Part shown: piece by piece, positions 7,682-15,635 of the stretch
Position numbering within the stretch: the stretch's first letter is position 1
Layout of the letters: the number at the start of each line of letters is the position of its first letter
Source: Candidatus Makaraimicrobium thalassicum
GTDB taxonomy: Bacteria > Omnitrophota > Gorgyraeia > Tantalellales > Tantalellaceae
Reading direction: 5' to 3'
Assembly (NCBI GenBank): GCA_003644505.1
Contig: QNCM01000008.1
Span: forward strand, 1-52,244
DNA length: 52,244 nt
Program-made: the position numbers and the translations under genes
The notes under the pieces: model-generated
Told to the model about the DNA's origin: nothing
What the model saw: the letters and a program-made list of their open reading frames with translations, nothing else
Database searches by the model: none

Positions 7682-8233
7682 GTGGGACGTTTAGAAGTGA
7701 AGATATACCCTGATCCCTGTCTCCGGATCAGGACTAAACCCGTTGAGCAGTTTAGCCGCGATATTAAGCAGACGCTGCGTTCGATGGCGGATATCATGTA
7801 CGTCAGCCGGGGCATTGGTCTTGCCGCGACACAGGTAGGTCTGGGGCTGAGTGTGCTGGTGGTTGATGCCGGGGAAAATTTGATGAATTTTGTGAACCCC
7901 GTGATACTTGAGAGATCGAAGAAAAAATCCAGGATGGAAGAAGGATGCCTCAGCCTGCCGGGGATAACGGTCAATGTCACGCGCGCCGCGGAGGTAGAAG
8001 TCCGGGCGCAGAACGAAGAGGGAGAGTTTTTTATAAAGAAATTTGACGGGCTGCCTGCCACGGTCATCCAGCATGAGGTTGACCATCTTCACGGCAAACT
8101 GATAATAGATTATCTTGACCCCATCAGACGTTTTATGGCTGCCAGAAAACTTGCCGGGTCCGGGCGCGGAGGGAGCGGCAAAACATGTGAGGTTGTGTGC
8201 AATGCTGGAGAAGGATATAACGGAGGCGCTTAA
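7682..8233 (+). CDS. def: Peptide deformylase
   Basis: A 183-residue deformylase that removes the formyl group from new proteins. All three motifs are intact: GIGLAATQ (44-51), EGCLSLPG with C89, and QHEVDHLHG with H131, E132 and H135, the metal ligands and catalytic Glu. The start is GTG immediately after the panD stop, so translation is probably coupled. The C-terminal ~25 residues (Gly/Ser-rich) are not conserved in the family and overlap the next gene by 32 bp. Confidence 0.96.
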   Translation: MGRLEVKIYPDPCLRIRTKPVEQFSRDIKQTLRSMADIMYVSRGIGLAATQVGLGLSVLVVDAGENLMNFVNPVILERSKKKSRMEEGCLSLPGITVNVTRAAEVEVRAQNEEGEFFIKKFDGLPATVIQHEVDHLHGKLIIDYLDPIRRFMAARKLAGSGRGGSGKTCEVVCNAGEGYNGGA

Positions 8234-8645
8234 ACAGGCCCTTAAAAGCGGACAGAAAGTAAAAGTTTCGGTTATTAGAATGCTCATCAGCGAGATCAAG
8301 AACAAGAAGATAGCTGACAGGGTAAAAGAACTCGATGACCAAAAAGTCATCGGCCTCGTTCAGAAGATGGTGCGGCAGCATAAAGAGTCCATAGAACAGT
8401 TCAGACAGGGCAGACGCGAGGATCTTGTGACTAAAGAGACAGCGGAATTAGCGGTACTTGATGAGTATCTGCCGGAACAGATACCCGAGGAAGAGATCGC
8501 CCGTATTATTTCCGGATCGATCGAGCGAACGGGGGCTGTTTCGTCAAAGGATATGGGCCGGGTTATGAGCGATGTCATGGGTCTTATCCAGGGCCGCGCT
8601 GATGGGAAAGTTATAAGCAGGATGGTTAAAGAGAGGTTGACGTAA
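8202..8645 (+). CDS. yqeY: GatB/YqeY domain protein
   Basis: A 148-residue YqeY-type protein, the helical domain shared with the tail of the tRNA amidotransferase subunit GatB. Recognisable are LKQALKSGQKVKVSVIRMLISEIKN, QMVRQHKES-type helix and the C-terminal GRADGKVISRMVKERL. Its role is uncertain; a function in tRNA-dependent amidation has been proposed. ATG 8202 was chosen because the family starts with this MLEKDI helix. The start lies within the end of def (32-bp overlap), a sign of coupling. Confidence 0.9.
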   Translation: MLEKDITEALKQALKSGQKVKVSVIRMLISEIKNKKIADRVKELDDQKVIGLVQKMVRQHKESIEQFRQGRREDLVTKETAELAVLDEYLPEQIPEEEIARIISGSIERTGAVSSKDMGRVMSDVMGLIQGRADGKVISRMVKERLT

Positions 8646-8667
8646 GCAAGAGAAAGGGAGGGGAACA

Positions 8668-9051
8668 ATGAAAACGAGTGTGAGAATCGGAATCGTTTTG
8701 ATTGCTGTTGGATTTCTGGCGTGCGCTGTGCTGGCACCTGCTTTTGCAGCCGGGGGTGAGAAAAGTTTTAAAGAGACAGCCAAGGATGTCGGCAGGGCAA
8801 CTATCAATTATCCCGCGAACCTTGTAAAAGGGACCGTGGATGTCGTCGGAACGGCGGCAAAAGACACCGGCGGTGTCGTGGTGGATACCGTAAAGGTCAC
8901 TGGTGAAACGCTTTCCGGTGACGTGGAAAAAGCTCCAGAAATATTGGCGACTCCCGTCAAAAAAAGCGCTGAAACCGTTAAGGATGCCGTAGTCGGCACC
9001 GTCGAGGCTCCCATAAAAGCCGGCGAAAAGACAGCCGAACAGAATCAATAA
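8668..9051 (+). CDS. Small exported protein of unknown function
   Basis: A 127-residue protein with a signal peptide (hydrophobic residues 7-27, cleavage near AFA-AGG). The mature part is built from short Val/Thr/Lys-rich repeats with TVDVVGTAAKD, VVDTVKVTGET and KKSAETVKDAVVGTVEAP, suggesting amphipathic helices that coat membranes or polymers. A very strong ribosome binding site (AAGGGAGGGG) suggests high expression. No family recognised. Base composition matches neighbours. Confidence 0.78.
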   Translation: MKTSVRIGIVLIAVGFLACAVLAPAFAAGGEKSFKETAKDVGRATINYPANLVKGTVDVVGTAAKDTGGVVVDTVKVTGETLSGDVEKAPEILATPVKKSAETVKDAVVGTVEAPIKAGEKTAEQNQ

Positions 9052-9120
9052 TCGTTTTTCCGGCGGGATGCGGGCAAGTGATGTCTTCATCTCGCTGGAC
9101 ACAACAACCAGAAGAGTTAG

Positions 9121-10338
9121 GTGGAGATAGCCGTTTTTGTTCTGTTAATAATGGCTTCCGCATTTTTTTCCAGTGCGGAAACCGCTTTTTTGTCTCTTGG
9201 TAAAATCAGGCTCAAACAGATAGAGAGCATGGACCATCGATCCGCCCGGAGGGTAGTTGCTCTTCTGGCGGACCCGCATAAACTTCTTATCACGATCCTT
9301 GTCGGCAACACACTTGTGAATGTTGCCGCGAGTGCTGTCCTGGCATATCTTTTTTTCAACATCATGGGAGAAAAGGCTATTGGCCTGTCCATCCCCGTGA
9401 TGACGGTTATCATACTCCTCTTCGGGGAAGTCACGCCGAAAATGTTTGCGTTGACCAACGGGGAAAAGGTTTCCTTTTTTGCCTCATTACCCATCAGGGT
9501 GCTGGAAGGGGTGTTTACCCCGCTCAGGCTGGTCCTGAGCAATATCGCATACTCTATTGTCAGAGGCCTTGGACTGAAGGTATTTTCTGAACACCCCGGC
9601 ATAACGGAACAGGAGATCCGGACCCTGTTTTTGCTTGGAAAGAAAAGGGGAGTCGTCAAAGAAAAAGAGAAGGACATGATCGACGGCATTCTTGAGTTTA
9701 AAGAATTGAATGCGGCGGATATCATGTCACCCCGCATAGATATTGTGGCGCTTGATCTCACGTGTGAGCGGGACGGCCTTATCAGGGAGATAAAAGAAAG
9801 CCAGTATTCCCGGGTTCCGGTTTATGTGCATACACTCGACAATATCGTCGGGATCGTCCATTCCAAAGAGGTCTTACTGGATACCTCCAGTCCGATAAAA
9901 GATCTTGTCAAAAAACCGGTTTTCGTGCCGGAAAGCATGCGGATAAACGATCTCCTCGGGGAACTTCAGCGGAAACATGTTCATATGGCCATAGTTACCG
10001 ATGAGTACGGCGTCACTTCCGGACTGGTTACCATTGAGGACATTCTGGAAGAGATCGTAGGCGAGATAAGGGACGAGTTCGATTTTGATGTCCCCAGGAT
10101 CCGTAAGATCGACCGAAAAAATTACGAGGTCAGCGGCCAGGCCCATATTGACGAGGTGAACGAAAAAATAGGGCTCGCTATTGAAACGGACGAGGTCGAT
10201 ACCATCGGCGGGTATGTTATTCTGCGGATGGGAAGGATACCACAGGCCGGCGACAGGATCGAGGCCAACGGGTTTGCCATGATAGTGAATGACGTTTCCA
10301 AGAACCGGATAACAAGTTTAACGATAGAAAAAATTTGA
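9121..10338 (+). CDS. CNNM/CorC-type transporter, full length
   Basis: A 405-residue membrane protein: DUF21/CNNM transmembrane domain (residues ~1-180, opening with SAFFSSAETAFLSLGKIRL), a CBS pair (~195-315; DEYGVTSGLVTIEDILEEIVGEI at its end) and a C-terminal CorC_HlyC domain (~325-405). Such proteins export or regulate magnesium, sometimes annotated hemolysin C. The start is GTG with only a weak ribosome binding site. The gene is followed one base later by a second, shorter CNNM gene and then a potassium-pore-like gene, an apparent cation-transport operon. Confidence 0.92.
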   Translation: MEIAVFVLLIMASAFFSSAETAFLSLGKIRLKQIESMDHRSARRVVALLADPHKLLITILVGNTLVNVAASAVLAYLFFNIMGEKAIGLSIPVMTVIILLFGEVTPKMFALTNGEKVSFFASLPIRVLEGVFTPLRLVLSNIAYSIVRGLGLKVFSEHPGITEQEIRTLFLLGKKRGVVKEKEKDMIDGILEFKELNAADIMSPRIDIVALDLTCERDGLIREIKESQYSRVPVYVHTLDNIVGIVHSKEVLLDTSSPIKDLVKKPVFVPESMRINDLLGELQRKHVHMAIVTDEYGVTSGLVTIEDILEEIVGEIRDEFDFDVPRIRKIDRKNYEVSGQAHIDEVNEKIGLAIETDEVDTIGGYVILRMGRIPQAGDRIEANGFAMIVNDVSKNRITSLTIEKI

Positions 10339-10339
10339 G

Positions 10340-11329
10340 ATGATAACACTTTACACGGTTTTGGCCCTTGCCGCGATAATGATGCAGGCTTTTTTTACGG
10401 CCACTGAGATGGCGTTTACAAGCGTAAGCCGGATCAAGCTCAGAAGTCTCACGGATTCGGGCGATCCGCATGCGCTGAAGGTCGAAAATTTCCTGAAAAA
10501 AGAGGGCGTTTATCTCGGGACCACTCTTGTGGGAACCAACATAGCTGTTGTTACTTCCTCTGTTCTGGCCACGCGAATATTTACGGAGTATTTCGGGCCG
10601 GGGATATCCCCCGTATTAACCATTGCCGTGATGGTGCCGCTGACACTCGTCTTTGCGGAGATCGTCCCGAAGATGATAGCGCGTCAATTCTCGATGCCGC
10701 TGGCTCAGAAGACCGTGATCCCCCTGAGAAGTTTTTTCCGGCTGTTTTATCCTCTGATCGTGGCTGTCAATTTTATGGCAAAAATTTTTCTTGCGCCGTT
10801 TGGGAAGCAAGGAGCGCCCTGGGACGTAACATTCACCAAAAACGATTTGAAGAGGATACTGCTTTCAGGGCATGAGACCGGGGAGGTCAAGGCGGACGAA
10901 GTCGCGATCATACACAGGATACTGGATTTTGAAGCAAAAAAAGTGGAAAGCATCATGGTCCCCTTGTATCGTGTGGCATCTATAAGTGCGGATGATACAA
11001 CGGATAACCTTAAACGGCTGGTCTCCATTACGGGGTTTTCGAGGATACCTGTTTACGCGGATAATAAAAGTAATATTACCGGGATCGTCAATATATATGA
11101 TATACTTTTTACAGCGGAAGAGGATGACGGGAGGACGCCGGTAAAGGATTTTATCCGCGATCCCGTCTATGTCAACAGAAAAGACGGCCTCGACATAGCC
11201 CTTGCCCGTTTGCGTCACAAGAAACAGCCGATGGGCATTGTGGCAGATAAAGATGATAATGTCGTCGGTATTGTAACGATAGAGGATATGCTGGAAGAGA
11301 TCGTCGGAGAGATCGAAGACACGGGGTAG
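10340..11329 (+). CDS. CNNM-type transporter lacking the CorC_HlyC domain
   Basis: A 329-residue paralogue of the upstream gene. It has the DUF21 membrane domain (opens QAFFTATEMAFTSVSRIKL) and a CBS pair ending in IVTIEDMLEEIVGEI, but stops there, without the CorC_HlyC domain of its neighbour. Start and previous stop are one base apart, so the pair is surely co-transcribed. CNNM proteins act as dimers; a heteromer of the two paralogues is plausible but inferred. Confidence 0.9.
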   Translation: MITLYTVLALAAIMMQAFFTATEMAFTSVSRIKLRSLTDSGDPHALKVENFLKKEGVYLGTTLVGTNIAVVTSSVLATRIFTEYFGPGISPVLTIAVMVPLTLVFAEIVPKMIARQFSMPLAQKTVIPLRSFFRLFYPLIVAVNFMAKIFLAPFGKQGAPWDVTFTKNDLKRILLSGHETGEVKADEVAIIHRILDFEAKKVESIMVPLYRVASISADDTTDNLKRLVSITGFSRIPVYADNKSNITGIVNIYDILFTAEEDDGRTPVKDFIRDPVYVNRKDGLDIALARLRHKKQPMGIVADKDDNVVGIVTIEDMLEEIVGEIEDTG

Positions 11330-11335
11330 GAAACC

Positions 11336-12013
11336 ATGAACCTTATATTTGTTATTCCGGTTATTGTTATTATCGTTGTTTCCGCGTTTATAGTGAAGAT
11401 CGCGGCAGTGGCAATAAACCTTACCGGCCTTGACGAAAAAAAGGCTTTTTTTCAGGCGCTTTCCGCTTTTACCGGGACGGGTTTTACCACGGACGATTCC
11501 GAACTTATCGTCAGGCATGATATCCGCCGGAGGATAGTCATGTTCCTTATGATACTGGGCAATGCGGGACTGATATCAGTGATCACTACCCTTATGCTTT
11601 CCTTTTTGAAGGGCGGACTGACGCCGATACTGATCAATATTACTATAATTCTCCTGGCAATATTGCTCCTCATAAAGATATCCCTGAACAAGGAGATCAC
11701 CAGAAAGTTGACCAAGAAGATACAGGCAAGATTGATAAAAAGCTCCACTTTTACGAAACGTCCGGTCGAGGAGATCTTGAGGCTTGCGGAGGGGTACGGC
11801 GTAGCTGAAGTGACGTTGAGCGAGGATTGCGCGGATATAGGCAAAGCGCTCTCCGAGTCGTCATTCCGCAGGAAAGATATCCTGATAGTGGCGATCGAAA
11901 GAGGGGTAAAAGTGATACCGGCACCGCACGCTACCGACCGTCTTCTTGCGGGCGATGTGCTGATCTGTTACGGGAAGCTACAGAATATCGCCGAGATCAG
12001 AGAAAAAAAATAA
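11336..12013 (+). CDS. One-pore TrkH-like membrane protein with a TrkA-C domain
   Basis: A 225-residue protein. TM1 is residues ~3-28. A pore-loop-like segment FQALSAFTGTGFTTDDSE (~39-56) resembles the TTGFT/TGFST filter loops of TrkH/KtrB potassium transporters. TM2 (~63-88, with LMILGNAG) and a third segment (~92-118) follow. The C-terminal ~75 residues form a TrkA-C (RCK_C) ligand-binding domain. TrkH/KtrB carry four such membrane-pore-membrane repeats in one chain; this protein has one, so a working pore would need four copies. Conductance is inference. It is the third gene of the CNNM operon (6-bp gap). Confidence 0.82.
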   Translation: MNLIFVIPVIVIIVVSAFIVKIAAVAINLTGLDEKKAFFQALSAFTGTGFTTDDSELIVRHDIRRRIVMFLMILGNAGLISVITTLMLSFLKGGLTPILINITIILLAILLLIKISLNKEITRKLTKKIQARLIKSSTFTKRPVEEILRLAEGYGVAEVTLSEDCADIGKALSESSFRRKDILIVAIERGVKVIPAPHATDRLLAGDVLICYGKLQNIAEIREKK

Positions 12014-12026
12014 AAGGAGTTAGAAC

Positions 12027-12164
12027 ATGAGAAAAGCCGTTTCGATCATGTCTTTGTTGCTGTTGATCGTGTTTCTGGCCGGCTGCGGGGAAACGCTGAC
12101 CGGGGTAAGCAAGGATAGCAAACGCATCGGGTCAGGAGTACGCAAGATTTTTATACGGGAATAA
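12027..12164 (+). CDS. Entericidin-like small lipoprotein
   Basis: A 45-residue lipoprotein behind a good ribosome binding site (AAAAGGAG). The signal peptide ends in the lipobox LAGC (modified Cys20). The 26-residue mature part, CGETLTGVSKDSKRIGSGV and a short tail, resembles the entericidin family (C-x2-(T/L)-x-G-(V/A)-(G/S)-x-D). Entericidins are tiny envelope lipoproteins, in E. coli linked to programmed lysis; the function here is unknown. It sits between the TrkA-C gene and the radical SAM gene. Confidence 0.75.
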   Translation: MRKAVSIMSLLLLIVFLAGCGETLTGVSKDSKRIGSGVRKIFIRE

Positions 12165-12168
12165 GTTG

Positions 12169-13158
12169 ATGAACGGGGATCCCCCTTCTGCTTCCGCGAA
12201 GGATAACCCACGCAAAGATAAGATCCGGAGAGCCGGCAAAGCCCTGCCCGTACTTATGCGGTCGCTGGAACATTGTGACCTTTGTCCGAGAAGATGCGGT
12301 GTAAACCGTCTAAAAGGGGAGAAAGGGTACTGCGCCGCCGGCGCGGAACCGGTTGTTTACAGCTATGCTCCCCACCACGGGGAAGAACCCCCTTTATCCG
12401 GACGCAGCGGTTCAGGGACCATATTTTTTTCCCGCTGCAATATGGAGTGTGTTTACTGCCAGAACTATCAGTTCAGCCAGTCCGGTGCGGGCAAAAAGAT
12501 ATCAGCCCGGGATCTTGGCGATATCATGCTTGAGTTGCAGGGCGCGGGGTGCCACAATATAAATCTTGTCAGTCCGACGCATTTCGCTCCGGTAATAGTC
12601 GAAGCTCTGAAATACGCCTGTTCCGACGGGCTGGAACTCCCGGTTGTTTACAATACCGGGTGTTATGATTCTTTAGACGTTATACGAGGGCTCAGAGGCC
12701 TCGTAGATATATACCTGCCGGATATGCGCTATTCCTCGGATGCCATGGCGGAAAAATATTCAGCGGCGCCCGGCTATGTCTCAAATAACCGCGCCGTTGT
12801 AGAGGAGATGTACCGGCAGGTCGGGCATCTGGAAACCTCGAGGGGTATCGCTTATAAAGGGCTTATAATACGGCTTTTGATACTTCCGGGCGGGATATCC
12901 GGAACAACAGAAACGCTTGAGTTTATTTCCGGGACATTAGGAAGCGGCGTATATCTCAGTATAATGAGCCAGTATTATCCGGCTTACAAGGCGGGCGCTT
13001 ACAAGGAATTATCGCATAAGATCAGTCGTGAGGATTATGACGCGGTGATCAAAAAGATGCGTGAACTGGGCCTTCATAACGGATGGGTACAGCCGTTCCA
13101 TGCCGAATTTGACGAACGTTACGCCGGCGAAAACCTCCCGCCGGAAGATTTTTCTTGA
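12169..13158 (+). CDS. Radical SAM protein, PflX type (COG1313)
   Basis: A 329-residue radical S-adenosylmethionine enzyme resembling PflX and related pyruvate-formate-lyase-activase-like proteins of unknown substrate. The [4Fe-4S] motif is C90-x3-C94-x2-C97 in SRCNMECVYCQNY. An extra N-terminal cysteine set (C36, C39, C43, C55) suggests a second metal site. SPTHFAPVIVEAL and VVYNTGCYDSLDVI are typical of the group. ATG 12169 is chosen over the adjacent TTG 12166. The end of the gene overlaps the -35 box of the nfnA promoter. Confidence 0.88.
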   Translation: MNGDPPSASAKDNPRKDKIRRAGKALPVLMRSLEHCDLCPRRCGVNRLKGEKGYCAAGAEPVVYSYAPHHGEEPPLSGRSGSGTIFFSRCNMECVYCQNYQFSQSGAGKKISARDLGDIMLELQGAGCHNINLVSPTHFAPVIVEALKYACSDGLELPVVYNTGCYDSLDVIRGLRGLVDIYLPDMRYSSDAMAEKYSAAPGYVSNNRAVVEEMYRQVGHLETSRGIAYKGLIIRLLILPGGISGTTETLEFISGTLGSGVYLSIMSQYYPAYKAGAYKELSHKISREDYDAVIKKMRELGLHNGWVQPFHAEFDERYAGENLPPEDFS

Positions 13159-13183
13159 CTGCCAGCGGCAAATTATAGATAAT
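13155..13183 (+). promoter_or_regulatory. Promoter A (nfnA operon)
   Basis: TTGACT (13155-13160), 17 bp, GATAAT (13178-13183). The 12 bases ATTTTTCTTGAC (13148-13159) are identical to those at the guaA promoter (21811-21822). The -35 box covers the stop codon region of the radical SAM gene. Confidence 0.65.
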
Positions 13184-13199
13184 GCTTTTCATGATCCAG

Positions 13200-13255
13200 G
13201 GATCGCATCGATCCGGAACAAAGACGTTCTTCAGTGAGGGGCGTCTTTTCGTTTT
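13200..13255 (+). promoter_or_regulatory. Leader A: hairpin, conserved block and attenuator-like hairpin
   Basis: A short hairpin GGATCG-CAT-CGATCC (13200-13214) is followed by GGA and the block ACAAAGACGTTC (13218-13229). AAAGACG (13220-13226) then pairs with CGTCTTT (13242-13248), followed by a T-rich stretch. The same arrangement, with an identical ACAAAGACGTTC, lies before guaA. It resembles a transcription attenuator placed 50 bases before the nfnA start. Confidence 0.6.
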
Positions 13256-13264
13256 ATAGTCCGG

Positions 13265-13289
13265 CACTTCCGATCCCGCATCGGAAGTG
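13265..13289 (+). repeat. 10-bp hairpin just upstream of nfnA
   Basis: CACTTCCGAT (13265-13274), loop CCCGC, and ATCGGAAGTG (13280-13289), perfectly paired, ending 6 bases before the ribosome binding site of nfnA. It could modulate translation or shield the 5' end. No T-run follows. Confidence 0.6.
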
Positions 13290-13305
13290 GTACAAGGGGA
13301 AGAGG

Positions 13306-14163
13306 ATGCATAAAGTAGTCAGAAAAGAACAGCTTAATAAGGAGATATGCCTGGTGGAGTTTGAGGCGCGGGATATTTCCGCGAGCGCCAAAGCGGGGCA
13401 GTTTGTGATATTGCGCGTCGATGAGACCGGAGAACGGTTCCCTCTTACTCTGTACGATTGGGACAGCGAAAAAGGCACTGTGACGGTAGTGTGCCAGGCC
13501 GTTGGTGTGAGCACAAAAAAACTTTGCGCGCTGGATAAGGGCGGTTCTATACTTGACGCTGCCGGCCCTCTCGGCCACGCGGTAGGGACGAAAGGCCTGG
13601 GCAAAGTGATATGCATAGGCGGCGGTGTAGGGACCGCTGAAGCCTGTCCCATAGCCAGAGCGATGAAAACCGGAGGAAATGATGTTACGGGGATAATCGG
13701 GGCGAGGACAAAGGACCTTGTCATCTGCGAAGATGAAATGAGGAAATTCTGCGACAAAGTTTACGTTATGACCGACGACGGCTCTTACGGCAGAAAAGGA
13801 TTTGTCACGGATATTCTACGGGAACTCCTGGAGGAAGGCCATTACCACCTGGTTTTCGCTATAGGCCCTGTGATCATGATGAAGATGGTATCCGGGATGA
13901 CAAAGCCGAGATCGGTCAGGACGCTTGTATCCCTGAATTCGATCATGATCGACGGGACCGGGATGTGCGGGGGATGCAGGATCCTGTACAATGAAGAGCC
14001 GAAATTTGTCTGCGTTGACGGGCCGGAGTTTGACGGGCACCTTGTGGATTTTGATGATCTTATGCGCCGGCAGGAAAGGTATAAAGGCAAGGAGAAAGCA
14101 GCCCTGGACCGTTATGACGAGCATTGCCGGATCGGGTTAGGGCGGAGTCTTGGAGATGAGTAA
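13306..14163 (+). CDS. nfnA: NfnA-like ferredoxin:NADP reductase small subunit
   Basis: A 285-residue flavoprotein of the NfnA (SudB/dihydroorotate dehydrogenase electron transfer subunit) family. It has an FAD-binding beta barrel (1-95), an NAD-binding domain with CIGGGVGTAEACPIARAM (103-120), and a C-terminal [2Fe-2S] segment in which D216, C221, C224 and C236 fit the unusual one-Asp three-Cys ligand set of NfnA. With NfnB it forms the electron-bifurcating enzyme that couples NADH, ferredoxin and NADPH. ATG 13306 follows AGGGGAAGAGG and was preferred to an upstream start that would run through the hairpin. nfnB follows after 9 bp. Confidence 0.9.
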   Translation: MHKVVRKEQLNKEICLVEFEARDISASAKAGQFVILRVDETGERFPLTLYDWDSEKGTVTVVCQAVGVSTKKLCALDKGGSILDAAGPLGHAVGTKGLGKVICIGGGVGTAEACPIARAMKTGGNDVTGIIGARTKDLVICEDEMRKFCDKVYVMTDDGSYGRKGFVTDILRELLEEGHYHLVFAIGPVIMMKMVSGMTKPRSVRTLVSLNSIMIDGTGMCGGCRILYNEEPKFVCVDGPEFDGHLVDFDDLMRRQERYKGKEKAALDRYDEHCRIGLGRSLGDE

Positions 14164-14172
14164 CAGGTCGAA

Positions 14173-15546
14173 ATGAAAGAGCAGGATTCCGGAACCAGGA
14201 TAAAGAACTTTAACGAGGTCCCTTACGGGTACAGCGAAGAGGAGGCCGTGCAGGAGGCCTCAAGGTGTCTCCAGTGCAAAAATTCGCCTTGTGTCCGGGG
14301 ATGCCCGGCTGAGATCGATATCCCCGCGTTTATCAGGGCCATTAAGGAAAAACGGTTTGCCTCTGCGGTCTCCATCATCAGGGACACGAATAATCTGCCG
14401 GCGGTCTGCGGCAGGGTCTGCCCACAGGAGGACCAGTGTGAGAAAGAGTGTGTCCTTATGAAGACGGGCAATCCCATCAATATCGGAAGCCTTGAACGGT
14501 TTGCGGCGGATTGGGAAAGAGAGAATAAGCCGCAGGGGAAAACACAAAAGCCGCAGGAGGCGGGCGAGCTTGAAAAGGTCGCGGTCATAGGGGCAGGCCC
14601 GGCCGGGCTCACATGCGCGGCAGACCTTGCCAAGATGGGATACAGGGTGACTGTCTTCGAAGGACTCCATAAACCGGGAGGGGTGCTTACCTACGGGATC
14701 CCTGAATTCCGTCTTCCCAAAGCCATAGTCGGGGAAGAAGTGGAACATATCCGGCGACTCGGCGTGGATATAAAATTGAATTATGTTATCGGCAGGATCA
14801 AGACGGTCGAAAGACTGCGCGAAGAAGGGTATAAGGCCTTTTTTATAGCAACCGGAGCGGGATTACCGTATTTCCTCGGAATCGAGGGAGAAAACCTTAA
14901 CGGTGTGTATTCGGCAAACGAGTTCCTGACCCGTGTAAATCTTATGAAAGCGTACAGGTTCCCGGAATACGATACACCCATAAACGTGGGCAGAAAAGCC
15001 GCTGTCATAGGCGCGGGGAACGTGGCGATGGATTCAGCCCGTTGCGCGCTCAGGCTCGGCGCTGAAAAGGTATATATCGTCTACAGGCGCACCGAGGCCG
15101 AAATGCCCGCGAGGATAGATGAGATACATCACGCGAAGGAAGAAGGGATAGAATTTCACCTTCTGAGGAGTCCGGTCAGGATCCTCGGCGATGACAGGGG
15201 AAACGTAAGGAAAATGGTCTGCCGCAAGAACAGGCTCGGTGAACCTGACGACAGCGGCAGAAGACGGCCTGTAGCCATAGAAGGTTCGGAATTCGAAATG
15301 GGTGTCGATACTGTAATAATCGCTGTGGGCAACGGCCCGAACCCTCTGCTGCTCAAGATGATCGGGGAGTTAAAACTCGGACGAAAGGGTAACATCGAGG
15401 CGGACGGGAACGGGCGGACAAATATAGAGGACATATTCGCCGGCGGGGACATAGTTACCGGTTCTGCTACGGTTATAGCCGCTATGGGAGCCGGAAAGCA
15501 GACGGCCAGGGCAATTGACAGGTATCTGCGCTCATATACAGGTTGA
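14173..15546 (+). CDS. nfnB: NfnB / NADPH-dependent glutamate synthase small-subunit homologue
   Basis: A 457-residue protein of the GltD/NfnB family, often annotated gltA (homotetrameric NADPH glutamate synthase). The N-terminal domain holds two [4Fe-4S] clusters (CLQCKNSPCVRGCP and CGRVCPQEDQCEKEC). An FAD Rossmann motif VAVIGAGPAGL and an NADPH motif AAVIGAGNVAMDSAR follow. Beside nfnA it most likely forms NfnAB, a redox balancer; direct glutamate synthesis by this family is doubted without the large subunit. The shared leader upstream fits nitrogen or redox control. Confidence 0.92.
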   Translation: MKEQDSGTRIKNFNEVPYGYSEEEAVQEASRCLQCKNSPCVRGCPAEIDIPAFIRAIKEKRFASAVSIIRDTNNLPAVCGRVCPQEDQCEKECVLMKTGNPINIGSLERFAADWERENKPQGKTQKPQEAGELEKVAVIGAGPAGLTCAADLAKMGYRVTVFEGLHKPGGVLTYGIPEFRLPKAIVGEEVEHIRRLGVDIKLNYVIGRIKTVERLREEGYKAFFIATGAGLPYFLGIEGENLNGVYSANEFLTRVNLMKAYRFPEYDTPINVGRKAAVIGAGNVAMDSARCALRLGAEKVYIVYRRTEAEMPARIDEIHHAKEEGIEFHLLRSPVRILGDDRGNVRKMVCRKNRLGEPDDSGRRRPVAIEGSEFEMGVDTVIIAVGNGPNPLLLKMIGELKLGRKGNIEADGNGRTNIEDIFAGGDIVTGSATVIAAMGAGKQTARAIDRYLRSYTG

Positions 15547-15591
15547 AATTGTGACCAATATACGTATAATGAGTGAGTTGTGAGCTGATCG

Positions 15592-15613
15592 AGCCGGGGT
15601 TTAAACCCCGGCT
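15592..15613 (+). repeat. 22-bp perfect palindrome upstream of carB
   Basis: AGCCGGGGTTT followed directly by its complement AAACCCCGGCT. It lies between nfnB and the carB ribosome binding site. There is no T-run, so not a standard terminator; it could be an operator or cruciform. Confidence 0.6.
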
Positions 15614-15635
15614 ACTTCTGAGAAAGGGAGAGTAT

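Noticed and set aside
7540-8350. Reverse frames of 175 and 219 codons
   Set aside because: They are antisense to panD, def and yqeY, all with intact active-site motifs.
15592-15613. Terminator after nfnB
   Set aside because: The palindrome has no loop and no T-run; transcription may well continue into carB.
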